Source: Acestrorhynchus altus
Taxonomy: Eukaryota; Chordata; Actinopteri; Characiformes; Acestrorhynchidae
Direction: 5' to 3'
Assembly (NCBI GenBank): GCA_034509495.1
Contig: CM067522.1
Location: 11,823,023 to 11,887,022 of the forward strand
Length of the DNA stretch: 64,000 nucleotides
The notes beneath the pieces are model-generated. The model was given only the letters and a program-made list of their open reading frames with translations. It searched no databases and had not been told where the DNA came from. Position 1 is the stretch's first letter. Each line of letters starts with the position of its first letter. Positions 1-11,129 of the stretch are shown one piece after another. The translations under genes were made by a program, and so were the position numbers.

Positions 1-411
1 TATGCAGCAACATATGACCCTGACTTTACATCTACAAGATGGAGCAACTATGGAGTGTGTAATAGGGTGGAGAATGAGTGGACACACTGTTTAAGCTCCA
101 GTAGTATAACAGTGTCTGATCCACTCATACCAGCGCAACACACCTAACACTCCATCCCCCATGTCAGTGTCACTGGAGTGCTTACAATGACCCTCCACCC
201 ACGTAGTAGGTGCTCTGTGGAGGTCCTGTGGAGTCCGGATCATCGAAGATCAGGGTGAAAGGAGGATAGCCAATTATGCAGAGAAACAGATGGACTTCAG
301 TCTGTAATTATAGAAATACAAAGTGCTCCTGTATGGTCAGTGGAGCTGATAACATGTACAGTGAACAGTGTATAAACAAGAACGTTGTCATGATGTTATG
401 GCTGATTAGAA
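1..411 (+). mobile_element. Right half of a near-palindromic Tc1/mariner-type miniature element
   Basis: The window opens inside this element, so the left half is missing. From about 90 to 411 it matches, block by block, the right half of the complete copy at 27992-28709: CTGATCCACTCATACCAGC, a block on atgatccaccaccc, a block on agatggacttcagtc, a gtgctcct block, and the terminal ATGTTATGGCTGATTA at 394-409. There is no coding capacity. Known fish elements with this terminus are non-autonomous and use Tc1-like ends; the superfamily assignment is inference from the ends only. Confidence 0.7.
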
Positions 412-660
412 TATATAATACAGGGCTCCACAGTTGTATATTATGATACTGTAAGTAAGACGATAGACACTGACCCTATACTGTGGTGGGGTGGGGATGA
501 TATGGCACAATTCAGTCTATGTGCTATACATAGTGCTACGTATAGTAAAACACAAAAACAAACCAAATTAGTATTAAATTATGAATTATTCATAAAATAA
601 ATGTGTATATACTAATATACTGCTGTTGTCTGATAAAAAACATCTAAGTAGAAACTTTAC
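412..660. other. AT-rich unique spacer, nothing recognised
   Basis: AT-rich sequence between a miniature element and a dispersed-repeat copy. No motif, frame or repeat unit is evident. Confidence 0.5.
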
Positions 661-689
661 AGGAATGTGTTTAATGTGTGTAAAATGTG

Positions 690-800
690 TGTAATTAAAG
701 TCATTTTAGAGCATTTCTATTGGTCCATTCCTGACAAAATAAAAAGAACAACTTTCAGATTCACATTATACAGAAAACAAAAAATAACTCAAAGGTCTAT
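690..800 (+). repeat. Dispersed repeat family C, copy 1
   Basis: Shares the core GAGCATTTCTATTGGTCC (709-727) with 31872-31890 and, inverted, with 10021-10038. After the core it shares aaagaacaact and an attcaca block with the inverted copy near 9980. Three related copies in 64 kb suggest a short interspersed repeat. Its class is unknown and the boundaries are loose. Confidence 0.45.
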
Positions 801-909
801 TAATGCTTGTAATATTTTTAAATGTGAATATGAAAAAGAATGTGATGACAACTTACCCCCTAACCCCAAAATGAATGAAATGTATAGTAAAATCAAAAAG
901 TCACAGAAT

Positions 910-914
<5 letters not shown>

Positions 915-973
<59 letters not shown>
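915..973. repeat. (AC)n microsatellite
   Basis: An uninterrupted AC array of about 59 bp. It produces poly-His/Thr shadow frames, which are not genes. Confidence 0.97.
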
Positions 974-975
<2 letters not shown>

Positions 976-1628
976 CCTGTTTGATCTATCACCGGTGTAA
1001 GTGGAAGTCTTGAGTGACATATAGGCTTGGACCCTAGCTCTCTCTTCCTGTGGGGGCTAAAGAGCTTTCAGCTGCCTTTGATATGGCCAACACTGCTGTC
1101 AATGCCACTGACACACACGTCCGCCAAAACAACTCATCACCAGCTCCATTCCACTGGAACCTCAGGCTGAATGACATGCATGACTTTTATGTAACTTCTG
1201 AGCCGTTTTCCTTTGATTCACGAGTCTTGACCATGCAATGCCTATCACGCACAACTCTGTATGAATAATCCTTCTGTAGATCTCAAAAATAACAACATCT
1301 GGCAGGCGTGAATGTCTGCTATAAATACTTAAAATAAATAAAAATAAATAAGTAAAAATAAATGAATATGAATAAATATCTTGTGTTGGCCACATTGCAG
1401 ATATCATAGGGTCCTAATCAGGCAGCAGAATTTGAGCAGGACATCCCTACGCGCTACATGTGATGTGTAGCACATTTCATAGTTAATCATGATTCCAAGG
1501 CAGAAAACACTAAGCCCATTTCCCATTTTTACTTTTCAGTGTGACTGGTCAATTTCCACCTTCTTCCTTCTCGTAATCAGAATTCTATCCAGCCAGAGAG
1601 TCTTTCTCTTACTTTCTTCCCCTCGCTA

Positions 1629-1630
<2 letters not shown>
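974..1630. other. Unique spacer with A/T-rich simple stretch
   Basis: Mostly unique sequence. An imperfect AAATAAATA-type simple tract lies at about 1328-1375. Short frames here have no recognisable domain. Confidence 0.5.

Positions 1631-1700
<70 letters not shown>
1631..1700. repeat. (TG)n microsatellite
   Basis: A perfect TG array of 70 bp. Confidence 0.97.
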
Positions 1701-1701
<1 letters not shown>

Positions 1702-1972
1702 TGTTTCAGAGCCCACTGGAGCATGAGGCAGCCCCTGGCTATCCACTAAATTAAAGGCCTAATGTGCAATCCTATGAGCTTCTGCAGCTAATGAAATGCG
1801 AGGGCATTTGGAGCTAAAGCTGCAGATAAAGACACCTCAGCCTCTCTCTCTTCATATGCATGCTTTTCTCCTGCACACTTCTCTGCCCCCTCCTTCAATC
1901 TGCTCTCACTCTGGGTTTTAACTTGCTGGCTGCATTTCGTGTATATCCTTGAGCATTGCATGCTATATACTT

Positions 1973-1976
<4 letters not shown>
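1701..1976. other. Candidate conserved non-coding block
   Basis: Unique, mixed-composition sequence between two TG arrays, with homeodomain-type cores (CTAAATTAAAGG, GCTAATGAAATG) and no repeat or coding signature. Such islands in repeat-rich fish DNA are often cis-regulatory. This is inference from texture only. Confidence 0.22.
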
Positions 1977-2054
<78 letters not shown>

Positions 2055-2063
2055 TGTGTGTGT
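1977..2063. repeat. (TG)n microsatellite
   Basis: A TG array of about 87 bp with one TTTG interruption near 2051. Confidence 0.97.
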
Positions 2064-2250
2064 CCCTATAGACCAAGCAGACTTATCCCACTAACCTTGA
2101 AGGCAGGCTGTGAACTATAAATAGGCCTTCCCCAATTAGCACTGTTTGTCAAAGAGCTCCCCACCTGACCTACCCACTTGTTAACAGGCTAATATCAGAG
2201 CCACCAATCCAATAATAAAGCACAACCCTACAAATCACTCCCACACATAT
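2064..2250. other. Candidate conserved non-coding block
   Basis: Unique sequence between TG arrays with CCCAATTAGCAC, GTTAACAGGCTAAT and CCAATCCAATAATAAAG motifs of the kind bound by homeodomain and CCAAT factors. There is no frame of note. Function is unproven. Confidence 0.22.
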
Positions 2251-2346
2251 ACACACTGATATGTAACAAGGGATTTCAGTTTAGGGACTGAAATGCAAAA
2301 AAAAAAAAATAAATAGAATAATAACAAATGGTTGTTGTGTAGAGAT

Positions 2347-2349
<3 letters not shown>

Positions 2350-2400
<51 letters not shown>
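2350..2400. repeat. (TG)n microsatellite
   Basis: A perfect TG array of about 51 bp. Confidence 0.97.
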
Positions 2401-2401
<1 letters not shown>

Positions 2402-2507
2402 TTTATAGATATAATGGCTATATACAATTAATTAGTCCATCTGCTCTGCTTGAACCTGCCTGCCACTTCATTTGTGGGCTATTGTGTAAAATAAAAGTTG
2501 AAATTGA

Positions 2508-2672
2508 AAAAAGTGAATTTTCTCATTAAAATTGTTATTGGACACAGAAGGTGTTACTTGTCGTTTGCAGTCCTAAACGAGTGTTCCTGGTGCAGCCCTT
2601 GTGTGCAAGTGTGCATGTGTTTGACTATCACCCTAGTTAAGGCCACCAGATTGTGTTAAATTGGCATTTTTA
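2508..2672 (+). repeat. Local duplication unit D1, copy 1
   Basis: About 160 bp closely matching 3676-3838. Shared blocks include ATTGTTATTGGACACA, GGTGCAGCCCTTGTGTG and CACCCTAGTTAAGGCCACC. No coding capacity is seen. The second copy is embedded between two copies of another unit, D2. Confidence 0.85.
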
Positions 2673-2723
2673 CCATTAGTGAACTGAATTAGGTTACAGA
2701 GCAAGAGCCATTGTGGCTGCATC

Positions 2724-2724
2724 A

Positions 2725-2756
<32 letters not shown>

Positions 2757-2765
2757 ACACACACA
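2724..2765. repeat. (AC)n microsatellite
   Basis: An AC array with one TC interruption near 2751. It lies about 100 bp from the complementary TG array at 2862-2956. Confidence 0.95.
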
Positions 2766-2859
2766 CTCCCCACACCACCATGAGTGTTTGCCTGTGGGAC
2801 ACAGAACCCCAGAAGGCATAGGGCTATCAGACAAGTAACGGAAAGATAGAAAGACAGAA

Positions 2860-3379
<520 letters not shown>

Positions 3380-3475
3380 GTCATGTATCAACCCGTGGCC
3401 GATTTTGCTCTCTTGGACTCCAGCTGCCAATGGCAAGCAGCAAGACATAGGATTTGAAGTGCTGAGGCACTGGGA
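3380..3475 (-). mobile_element. Partial tRNA-type SINE (family S-A), reverse orientation
   Basis: Reading the minus strand, this matches the head of the SINE at 35805-36170: a B-box-like element around 3450-3458, then the blocks TGCTTGCCATTGGCAGCTG and gagcaaaat. The 3' tail is absent, so this is a truncated head. The class is inferred from the better copies. Confidence 0.6.
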
Positions 3476-3545
3476 GCCAATCACATGCCATTTTCCAATT
3501 CATAGTCTGATTCAATGTCCAAGTATGACTTTTTGTGTATCTGGA

Positions 3546-3677
3546 TTTTATCCAGATTGATATAACTGATCTGTATCTGGACTTTATCCAGATTGGACCT
3601 GACAAAATTGAATGAAAGTGGTTTGAAATCCGCTTAGAATTGGATTTGTACAGATGTGTCTCGGTCTGGACACTCAA
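3546..3677 (+). repeat. Local duplication unit D2, copy 1
   Basis: Closely matches 3846-4009. Both contain TTATCCAGATTGGACCTG and end on TCTCGGTCTGGACACTCAAA. Within the unit a TTTATCCAGATTGAT motif itself occurs twice. Copy 1 runs directly into the D1 copy at 3676. Confidence 0.85.
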
Positions 3678-3838
3678 AAAGTGAAATTTCTCATTAAAAT
3701 TGTTATTGGACACAAAAGGTACTACTTCTCATTTGCAGTCTAAAAGAGCCCTGCTGGTGCAGCCCTTGTGTGTAAGTGTGCATGTGTTTGAATATCACCC
3801 TAGTTAAGGCCACCAGATTGTGTTAAGTGTAATTTTTG
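3676..3838 (+). repeat. Local duplication unit D1, copy 2
   Basis: The second copy of the unit at 2508-2672, with scattered substitutions. It sits precisely between two D2 copies, so it was either inserted into D2 or amplified with it. Confidence 0.85.
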
Positions 3839-3845
3839 GCATTGA

Positions 3846-4009
3846 TTTTATCCAGATTGATTGATGTAACTGATCTGTATCTGGATTTTATCCAGATTGG
3901 ACCTGGCAAAACTGCATGAAATCTGATTGTTGGGAATCAAGTTTGAAAGTGGTTGGAAATCTGCTTAGAATTGGATTTGTACAGATGTGTCTCGGTCTGG
4001 ACACTCAAA
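3846..4009 (+). repeat. Local duplication unit D2, copy 2
   Basis: About 30 bp longer than copy 1 because of an insertion around 3917-3945 (a TGATTGTTGGGAATC block). Otherwise it is collinear with 3546-3677. Confidence 0.85.
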
Positions 4010-4320
4010 TCAGATTTCTTATGCATCACTTGCAGTGTGACAAACAACTACGTGAAATCCACTGTGACAGAAGGATAGGGGTCCAAGAAGAGCATGGCAC
4101 CAGTGTGGGCACATAATTACTGATGCCTATGTCATTACCACAGCAACCCATGCAGATAGGTTTGTGACATACAAATCTGATCACTTGCAAATAACAGTGA
4201 CAGTTTGAGAAACAGTCTGAAAAAAAAGTATAGTGATAACTAGTTAGAATGTAACTAGAATGTAACATGCTAATGGGATGTCGAGGGGTTTGCTCCAGTC
4301 AAAGAGATTTTGTTACTGAA
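4010..4320. other. Unique spacer, nothing recognised
   Basis: No repeat unit or frame of note. Confidence 0.4.
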
Positions 4321-4338
4321 AGCTTGTCACAATGGGAT

Positions 4339-4500
4339 CCTTTCAGGCTATGGATTTGCAGAGTACAGCAGGCATCATAATTAAACACACCTGATTCAAC
4401 TCATTAGCAAGACCTTCATGAGTTGAACTCGAAATGTTAGAAGATGGAGAGCTCCAAGCTCTGCAGAGCTGTGGCCTGGAAGAAAACCAGGGAATGCCCA
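4339..4500. mobile_element. hAT-like miniature element fragment
   Basis: Contains AAACACACCTGATTCAACTC followed by a rearranged tail with CTGTGGCCTGGAAG. The same CACACCTGATTCAACTCATC block occurs at 43829-43848. In fish these belong to CAG-ended miniature elements of hAT type. No clean terminal repeats remain here. Confidence 0.5.
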
Positions 4501-4938
4501 GTAAATTACAGAAGCATGAGCTGTCGAGAATTTGAACAACAGTCCAACTTGGCTGACTATGTTTCTGTTATGCAGAGTGGTTTTATAGCCCTGTAACTAT
4601 GCATATAATGCTATTATGCAGATTTCAGATCTATTATAAAAAGACTATTATTACTAATTTGATTACATTACATTTACATTTACAACTTGAGTAGAACACA
4701 CCGCAATAGATGACAAATACAATTCATGGTGTTTTGGGGTTAAATATACCATTTTTAAGCTTTTACACATCCAATTAATGCATCCTTTGCTTTGTATTTT
4801 CATTCCATCAATCTTAAAACTTGAATATTTTTACAGGAGCTGTTAGTTATCTCGTGTACTGGTCAACTAAACTTACCGCACATTTTGGGGGGTGGAGTTT
4901 GGAGCAAGAGCAGAGTTATTATGATCAAGACTTGTGTC
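4501..4938. other. AT-rich spacer, nothing recognised
   Basis: Low-complexity AT stretches without structure I can support. Confidence 0.4.
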
Positions 4939-4946
4939 AGTAACTC

Positions 4947-5135
4947 CAGAGGTTTCTACCTCATGGTCCACCTACCTGCATAACTAGAAAACATAATGGC
5001 CCAAAAGAAAATGTATTTTATTATTTAGAGTGGCATTACCAGCCCACTATGGATGATCATGGATGGGGATGCAGACCACTAAAGAGTGTTTCAAGGCCCA
5101 CTGGTGCTCCTTGGCCCACAGGTTGAGAAACTCTG
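4947..5135. mobile_element. hAT-type miniature element (189 bp) with 8-bp target duplication
   Basis: The left end CAGAGGTTTCTACCTCATGG and the right end, read inverted as CAGAGTTTCTCAACCTGTGG, are imperfect terminal inverted repeats beginning CAG. The flanks 4939-4946 (agtaactc) and 5136-5143 (agttactg) match at 6 of 8 bases, as expected for an old hAT 8-bp target duplication. There is no coding capacity. Confidence 0.75.
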
Positions 5136-5143
5136 AGTTACTG

Positions 5144-6250
5144 CTGAGAGGTGGATCTGTAACTGAATTAGCCAAGCGACAGATCCAACACAACAGAAAA
5201 AATGAAGCTTTCTTAATGTTTCAATCTGGTAAAATTTGTTCTGAGGTGAATAAATTAAACAAAGCAAATGCTATGCAGTGTCTGTCTCCTGATTCACAAT
5301 ATTTTAATATTTGCCATTTTTTCACACAGTTTATTGAATAAATCATTTTAAATTGTGTGCTTATTCATTTTTCACATAAGTGCAGGACCATCGATTCTAC
5401 TTCACAGCTATGCTACTGCCTGCCCTGAGTAATACTGCACACTGCTGTGATATTCTGAAACATAACATCCACCAAACCCGATGTTACAATGGGATACGTA
5501 AGTAATACCAAGGCTAATATTCCAATACTGATAGGTCTGTGATTTTCAGAAATGCCAGATGGTAAACTCCAACAGAAAGCTTGACAAAAATAGTAAATAA
5601 ACTTTTTGCCTCTTTTTAATATCACTTAACGAAGCTCAGTTTGTTCAAGTTTATTTTCAACAGAAAATTCAGTTACAAGAACTAATATTTTTCAGTCCAC
5701 AGCAAAACCAATTAGGTTGTTTACTTTTACTACGAGTACCTTCATTTTTCATTAAGGGACTATAAAGCCTATAGATAGTTTTAGTGGTTGTAGGGTTCAC
5801 ATTTATTTTTTTTAAATGATGTTGCCATTTTTGAGCAAATCTTTGACTGCTGGCTGCCTGTACCACTTTCCATTATTTCACTCTTTTTATTATTCAATGG
5901 ATTGAAAGTATCAATGTTTGGGTATCAATCGGACAATCCTTACTGTAAAATAGTCATGCTTTGTATTATAGTTATGGACAATATTTCTCACAATTTCCCA
6001 GCATTTGAAGTTTAGTAACAGGTAGTTCATTAGTAATATCAGGATACAATTAAAGAAAGTAAAGAAAAAGTAAAGAAAAATCTATACAACCATAGTTTAT
6101 ACAGTTGACAATTCAGAGATTCTAAGATCTTCTGAGCAAAATTAATACTTTAACTTTAACTCTTATCAGGCAAGAGGAATCAGAGTGCTCGGAGGGCACA
6201 CCCATACTAACCCACTCCCACACTAAAGATCTTAATCATCCTTCTTCCTT
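5144..6250. other. Unique AT-rich stretch, nothing recognised
   Basis: About 1.1 kb with short open frames but no domain, transposon end or tandem repeat that I can defend. Confidence 0.4.

Positions 6251-6280
<30 letters not shown>
6251..6280. repeat. (ATC)n microsatellite
   Basis: Ten perfect ATC units. Confidence 0.95.
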
Positions 6281-6281
<1 letters not shown>

Positions 6282-6299
6282 ATATCATTGTACCATCCT

Positions 6300-6480
6300 T
6301 CTCAGAGCTCCTCCCCTTTTTTCTGAGCTGTATTCAGTCACCCCATCACATTAAAAGGCAAAAGAGTTTGAAATAAACTTCAGAATCCCTAAAGGAGCTG
6401 AAGAATATTTGGAACAGCTGCTAAAATCCACATCTGCCATTGCTGTCTCCACGCTTAGTTTGATGCTGCCAAAAAAGTTG
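6300..6480. other. Candidate conserved non-coding block
   Basis: Unique mixed-composition sequence with E-box (CAGCTG) and homeodomain-like motifs and no repeat signature. Assigned by texture only. Confidence 0.2.
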
Positions 6481-6799
6481 ACTTGTTTACTTCCCGCTAT
6501 TTCCTAATACAGGTAGTCAACAGGGTCAAAAGCAAAACGGATTATTCTGGTGCTACAGTAAATACTCTCAGTTTCAGCGTGGAAATAGAGCCTAAGCGGC
6601 CTATGAAGCAGTGCAATCCATTTGAGGAAAGTAACTGATATTTCATACACTATAAAATGAGTTATCATTTGTATATCAAAAATCAAAAATGTGATACAAC
6701 CTGAAAATTTTACATGTAAATCCTTATGAGCCAGTGCCTCATTATCAATGTATTGGTTATATTGGGAGATGTTGAGTATTGCCTCCAACCACTGTAAAA

Positions 6800-7130
6800 G
6801 GCAGCCAAAACTAAAACATAAATCTACCTCAAGGAGTATTAAGCAGTTGTCTAGTTGTCATGCTTTAGATGCAAATCGGAAGTTATCATTAATATGCAAG
6901 AGGCATCCTGCAGCTCGGGAGGTGATTTGGAAGTGTTAAGTCATTTAGGCTCATCTTTGGTATTAACCTCCTTTCTATACCTCTGCTCTCTGCAATCATC
7001 TTTTTCCCCCTGTTCCCTCGTTCTCTGCACATCTGTGGCGTTTTTAATCCCTGCAAACTAATTAAGATTTGAGTAATTATGACTCCTGGCCATAGCATTT
7101 TTTTTCTCTTTCAGCTGGGTGTGTGGGTCT
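6800..7130. other. Candidate cis-regulatory island rich in POU/homeodomain motifs
   Basis: Contains ATGCAAAT (octamer type), CATTAATATGCAAG, GTCATTTAGG and AACTAATTAAG in about 300 bp of unique, non-repetitive DNA. No transposon motif or credible frame. Dense TAAT and octamer cores are typical of developmental enhancers in vertebrate gene deserts. The enhancer role is inference. Confidence 0.3.
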
Positions 7131-7384
7131 GGGAGTGTTAGATGTGATTTGTCTAGTATTTTTTATGTAAATGTATCTGAGGTTTGTGTTTGTGTGTATA
7201 TTTCTTAATAAAGAGGTGATTCTCTGTAATACAACCTGATACACATACTTCTATTAAGGGCTTGTTTAGCATCTACTTTAAATTCCTTCAGCCCATATAT
7301 TTTTTAAACTTACTGAGATTATAAATTAGTTTTATTGCCCACCCCTAGTGTACACTGACAATGGTAAAGTATCCATATATATAT

Positions 7385-7386
<2 letters not shown>

Positions 7387-7415
<29 letters not shown>

Positions 7416-7416
7416 T
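7387..7416. repeat. (TTTA)n microsatellite
   Basis: A short TATT tetranucleotide array in AT-rich DNA, directly after a short AT run. Confidence 0.9.
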
Positions 7417-7829
7417 TTAACACCAAAACCATAGCATGCTGTATAATTACATAGTAAATATCTGTGTAACTAAGATAACTGCACTGGATTATGTCATTTG
7501 AGATGGTGAAATAAAATACTATACTGAGTGTCTGTAATCCTTCTATAACCAAACCTTTTCCACATCAAAGACCCAGCCACTTTCTATTCATATGGTAAAT
7601 TGCATAGCAGATGCAATGACCATTACAAGATTATGATATTACAATATGGTCATTTTATATAGTGATATATGGTCGAGCTCCCTCTAGTTTTCATTTGTAT
7701 TTTTTTAATTGTGTGTCTGTTAGTCACTTTTATTGCATGGAATGTTGTCAGCACCCTCATCTATGACCAACAAACACTTCTACAAAGTAGTGAGTGAACT
7801 TCCAATGAGACAGAAGGGACGGCAGTATT

Positions 7830-8390
7830 ATCTGCCTTGTAGAGACATGGATGTTGACAGAGATCCCTAATGAAGCCATCGAGCCTGCTGGGTTCTCTCT
7901 GCACCATGCAGACAAAACTAAAGAGCTCCCTGGGAAGAATAAAGGAGGAGGTGTATGTTTAATGACCAACAATGCTTGGTGTGATTGGAGGAATGTACAC
8001 TTTATTGAGTCTTTCTGCTCTGCGGATCTGGAATGATCTCATGCAGACTGGTTTGGCTTCCCAGGGAGATTTCAGGGTTTGTGACTGTTGCTGTGTATGT
8101 AAACCCACAGGCTGACACAGACGTGGCAAGGTCAGTGCAGAAGGTCATCAGCAAACTGGAAACTGTGTGCCTGAAGGCTGCATTCATTATCATCAGGGAC
8201 ATTTACAAAGCCGATTTGAAGAAAGTCACATCAAAGTACTTCCAACACATCACCTGTACAATGCGGGGAACACGAACGCTGGACCATTGTTACACCACCT
8301 TCCAAGAGGCCTCCCCCGACCTCTGTTTGGTAAATCAGATCACTGCTCCATCCTACTCTTTCCCACCTATCCACCTTCCTTCTCTGTAGC
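7830..8390 (+). pseudogene. LINE endonuclease domain remnant
   Basis: Readable in pieces: an ETW-like start near 7845, GGGVCLMTNNAW (about 7945-7980), then FIIIRDIYKADLKKV near 8190, which aligns with the GDFN motif of apurinic endonucleases but has lost those residues, and a final FGKSDHCSILL near 8325 in another frame, retaining the SDH motif. At least two frameshifts are needed. In life the domain would nick target DNA; here it is dead. Confidence 0.85.
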
Positions 8391-8554
8391 TAACATGTGC
8401 AGATCTCACTGCCTGCCACTCTGGATCCACTGCAATTCACTTACAGGCAGAGCAAATCCACTGACGATGCAATTGCCCTCATTCTGCACACTGCCCTCAC
8501 CAATCTGCACAAGAAGAACACATATGTGAGAATGCATTCAACACCACCCTTCCC

Positions 8555-9360
8555 TTGAGGCTCAACATGAAGCTCCAGGATCTTGGTCTGAACAGCTCTC
8601 TGTACAGCTGGATCCTAAACGTCCTAACAGGGCGTCAGCTGGTAGTGAGGATGGGCAGAAACACATCCTATTCACTGAGCCTCAACACCAGAGCCCCTCA
8701 GGGTTGTGTGCTCAACCCACTCCTGTACTCCCTATACACCCTTGACTGCACAGCCAGGCACAGCTCCAACGTCATCATTAAATGTGCTGATGACAGAACA
8801 ATCATAGGCGTGATCTCCACTGAAGAGGTAGGCTACAGAGAGGAGGCCAGCGTCCTGACACACTGGTGCCTGGAAAACAACCTCTCTGTAAATGTCAGCA
8901 AGACCAAGGAGCTGATAGTGGAAGCAGGAGAGAGAGCACTCCCCCAAGTCTATCAATGGGACCACTGTGGAGAGGGTCGGCAGCATCACGTTCCTCAGTG
9001 TTTACGTCTCTGAGGAGATTACATGGTCAGAACACACCACACTGGTTGAGAAGAAGGCACAACAGTGCCTCCTCTACCTGAGGACACTGAAGAGGTTTGG
9101 TCTGAATCCTCGCATACTGAAGATGGTCTACACCTGCACTGTGGAGAGCATCCTGACAGGCTGCATCACCACCTAATATGGGAACTGCACATCACTTGGG
9201 TTCAGCTCCCAAACCTTCTGTATTTACACACCAGCCACTGTCTGAGGAAGACCAGGAGGATTATAACCCAACCTACTGTCTGTTCTCAAAACTGCCCAGC
9301 GGTAGGAGGTATGGAAGTATGAGGACCAGAACTTGGCGGTTCCGAGACAGCTTCTTACCC
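8555..9360 (+). pseudogene. LINE reverse transcriptase remnant
   Basis: An uninterrupted frame runs 8555-8940 with APQGCVLNPLLYSLYT (finger/palm) and a catalytic box reading CADD where related LINEs have FADD. Both aspartates are kept. It is followed by WCLENNLSVNVSKTKELIV. A frameshift near 8945 moves the continuation to the frame with EEITWSEHT and LKRFGLNPRILKMVYT, and a stop at 9174 replaces a residue before YGNC. A further piece with LPSGRRYGSMRTRTWRFRDS lies at 9295-9355. Not functional. Confidence 0.92.
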
Positions 9361-9477
9361 CAGGCCACACAATTCATCTCACCTGCCTCATCATATCATC
9401 ACACCTTCACACCACCTAAATTCTTTCTGCATCTGCACTTTATTCACTACTGGAGCAGTACCAGCTGCTCAGTTATA

Positions 9478-9816
9478 CTACACCCACCAAAGACTTTCTC
9501 CCACTGCACCCATCATCTGAAAAAGATGCCCGAGCCACCTCAACTGGTTCCTCTCGATGTAGAGGAGCAGCGGCTCTACTCCGAGCTCCTCCCGGGTGAC
9601 CGCGGATCTCACCCTATCTCTAAGGGAGCGCCCGGCCACCCTACGGAGGAAACTCATTTCGGTTTGTATCCTCAATCTTGTCCTTTCGGTCATTACCCAC
9701 AGCTCATGACCATAGGTGAGGGTAGGAACGTAGATTGACCGGTTAACCGGTAAACCTTCTTCACCACAACGGACCAATACACTGACCGCATGACTGCGGC
9801 GGCAGCACCGATCCAC
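9478..9816 (-). pseudogene. C-terminal fragment of a second LINE polymerase, opposite strand
   Basis: The minus-strand frame contains YVPTLTYGHELWVMTERTR, then SFLRRVAGRSLRDRVRS, then EELGVEPLLLYIERNQLRWL. This is the post-RT region of common fish non-LTR retrotransposons, different from the element just upstream. The frame is open across the fragment, so it is probably younger than its neighbour. The rest of the element is absent. Confidence 0.85.
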
Positions 9817-9929
9817 CTGTCAACATTGACATCCTATGATTCCTTTCTAAATCTCCAGAGACTTCACTGCCAATGGAGCTTGATGGAAGAGCTAATTGTG
9901 ATGCCAAAGTCTAATCTAATACAAAAAAG

Positions 9930-10060
9930 TGATGCATATATTCACTGTCATAATACCATTGTGTTTAGATTTTGTGAATATGGCAGTTGTTCTTTAAATT
10001 GTTTCCAAAATTCATAATTAATGGACCAATAGAAATGCTCAAAATAATTTGTACAATCTT
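9930..10060 (-). repeat. Dispersed repeat family C, copy 2 (inverted)
   Basis: The minus strand carries the GAGCATTTCTATTGGTCC core (10021-10038), then the aaagaacaact and attcaca blocks in the same order as in copy 1 at 690-800. Confidence 0.45.
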
Positions 10061-10178
10061 TTTACATTTTACATTGTTTAATGTTTATTCCTTCATTTGC
10101 AATGTTGCCATTTTGACTGCATAAACAAGCAAATACACAGATAAATCCACTGCCTTGAAATAGAAAGAGAAGTATGTT

Positions 10179-10184
10179 GTGTGT

Positions 10185-10254
<70 letters not shown>
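10179..10254. repeat. (TG)n microsatellite
   Basis: A GT array of about 76 bp with one GTAT interruption near 10189. Confidence 0.96.
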
Positions 10255-10256
<2 letters not shown>

Positions 10257-10335
10257 ACTTCATTGTATGTGTGAAAATCACAGCAAAGTAGGCATTTGTA
10301 TGTGATGAAGTAATGTAAGTGTGCATTGATGGGAT

Positions 10336-10402
10336 TGTGTGTGTGTGCGTGTGTGTGTGCATGTGTGTGAGTGTGTGTGTGAGTGTGTGTGTGTGTGTGT
10401 GT
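10336..10402. repeat. (TG)n microsatellite, interrupted
   Basis: A GT array broken by GC, CA and GA units (10347-10382). Confidence 0.93.
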
Positions 10403-10577
10403 ACAGTTGTTTGAAACCCTCACAGTGCTGACATGATCCAGACGTCTTTATTTAAAGCTGGTGTTATTACTCGAGTCGCTTGAGCGGGCGATTAGGCTGG
10501 TCTCTCCACGCCTCTGCACCCTAAGCCAGCGTGAAGAAGTGCTCTAATCGTTCCTCACTCACCCAACCACCCACTCA

Positions 10578-10578
<1 letters not shown>

Positions 10579-10638
<60 letters not shown>

Positions 10639-10643
10639 ACACA
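10579..10643. repeat. (AC)n microsatellite
   Basis: An AC array of about 65 bp with a late AG interruption. It is complementary in sense to the TG array 180 bp upstream. Confidence 0.96.
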
Positions 10644-10899
10644 TCCTGTTTCATCCCATCTTAGCCACATTGACCACATGAGCCACTTGACGATTTCAGT
10701 CCATAGTAACTATAAAAAATCTCTGTGGACATTTAAAGATAACTGCATTTATCTTGACATTAGCCAAAACTTTAAAACCACTGAGAGGTGAACAGAACAC
10801 ATTACTATTCACTTGCTTGCCCTTGATGGGCTGCAGTGAATTACATTGAATATCTTGTTATCTTTTGTTATCTCTTTATATTAGTGGCATCTGTTAAGG

Positions 10900-11075
10900 A
10901 GTGTTGTATATTAGGCAGTACGTGAGCAATTAGTTTGTGATGTTTAGGCCACAGTATCTCCAAAACAGTTCCCAATGTGTAGTGGTGAGTACCTACAAAA
11001 GTGCTAGAAGGAAGGACGTTCAATGAACTGGTGTCATGGTGATGGATGCTCAATGGTCAGTTAAGGTGATCCATG
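10900..11075 (+). mobile_element. Tc1-like transposon fragment
   Basis: The segment with TATTAGGCAG, then GTGGTGAGTACCTAC and GGTGTCATGGTGATGG, resembles the N-terminal coding part of a widespread fish Tc1-like family whose ends read ATCAGCCATAACATTA. Only about 170 bp remain and no terminal repeat is visible. It is assigned from memory of that family, without alignment. Confidence 0.45.
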
Positions 11076-11129
11076 AAGGCAGCTACAGAATTCATCCAAA
11101 AAACATCAACAGGTGTTTGATGATATCTA

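Larger units (their letters stand above)
7745..9420 (+). mobile_element. Decayed non-LTR retrotransposon (LINE), 5'-truncated
   Basis: Plus-strand LINE remnant with endonuclease sequence followed by reverse transcriptase and a C-terminal region, in the order typical of jockey-superfamily (CR1/L2/Rex1-like) LINEs. It is broken by frameshifts, stops and an internal deletion around 8390-8550 that removes the linker and the early RT region. The 5' half is missing. The clade is not determined. Confidence 0.9.

Noticed and set aside
667..984. 105-residue frame ending in His/Thr repeats
   Set aside because: The repetitive part is the AC microsatellite and the rest is AT-rich family C sequence. No domain.
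8732..8989. Minus-strand 85-residue frame across the LINE
   Set aside because: A shadow of the plus-strand reverse transcriptase.
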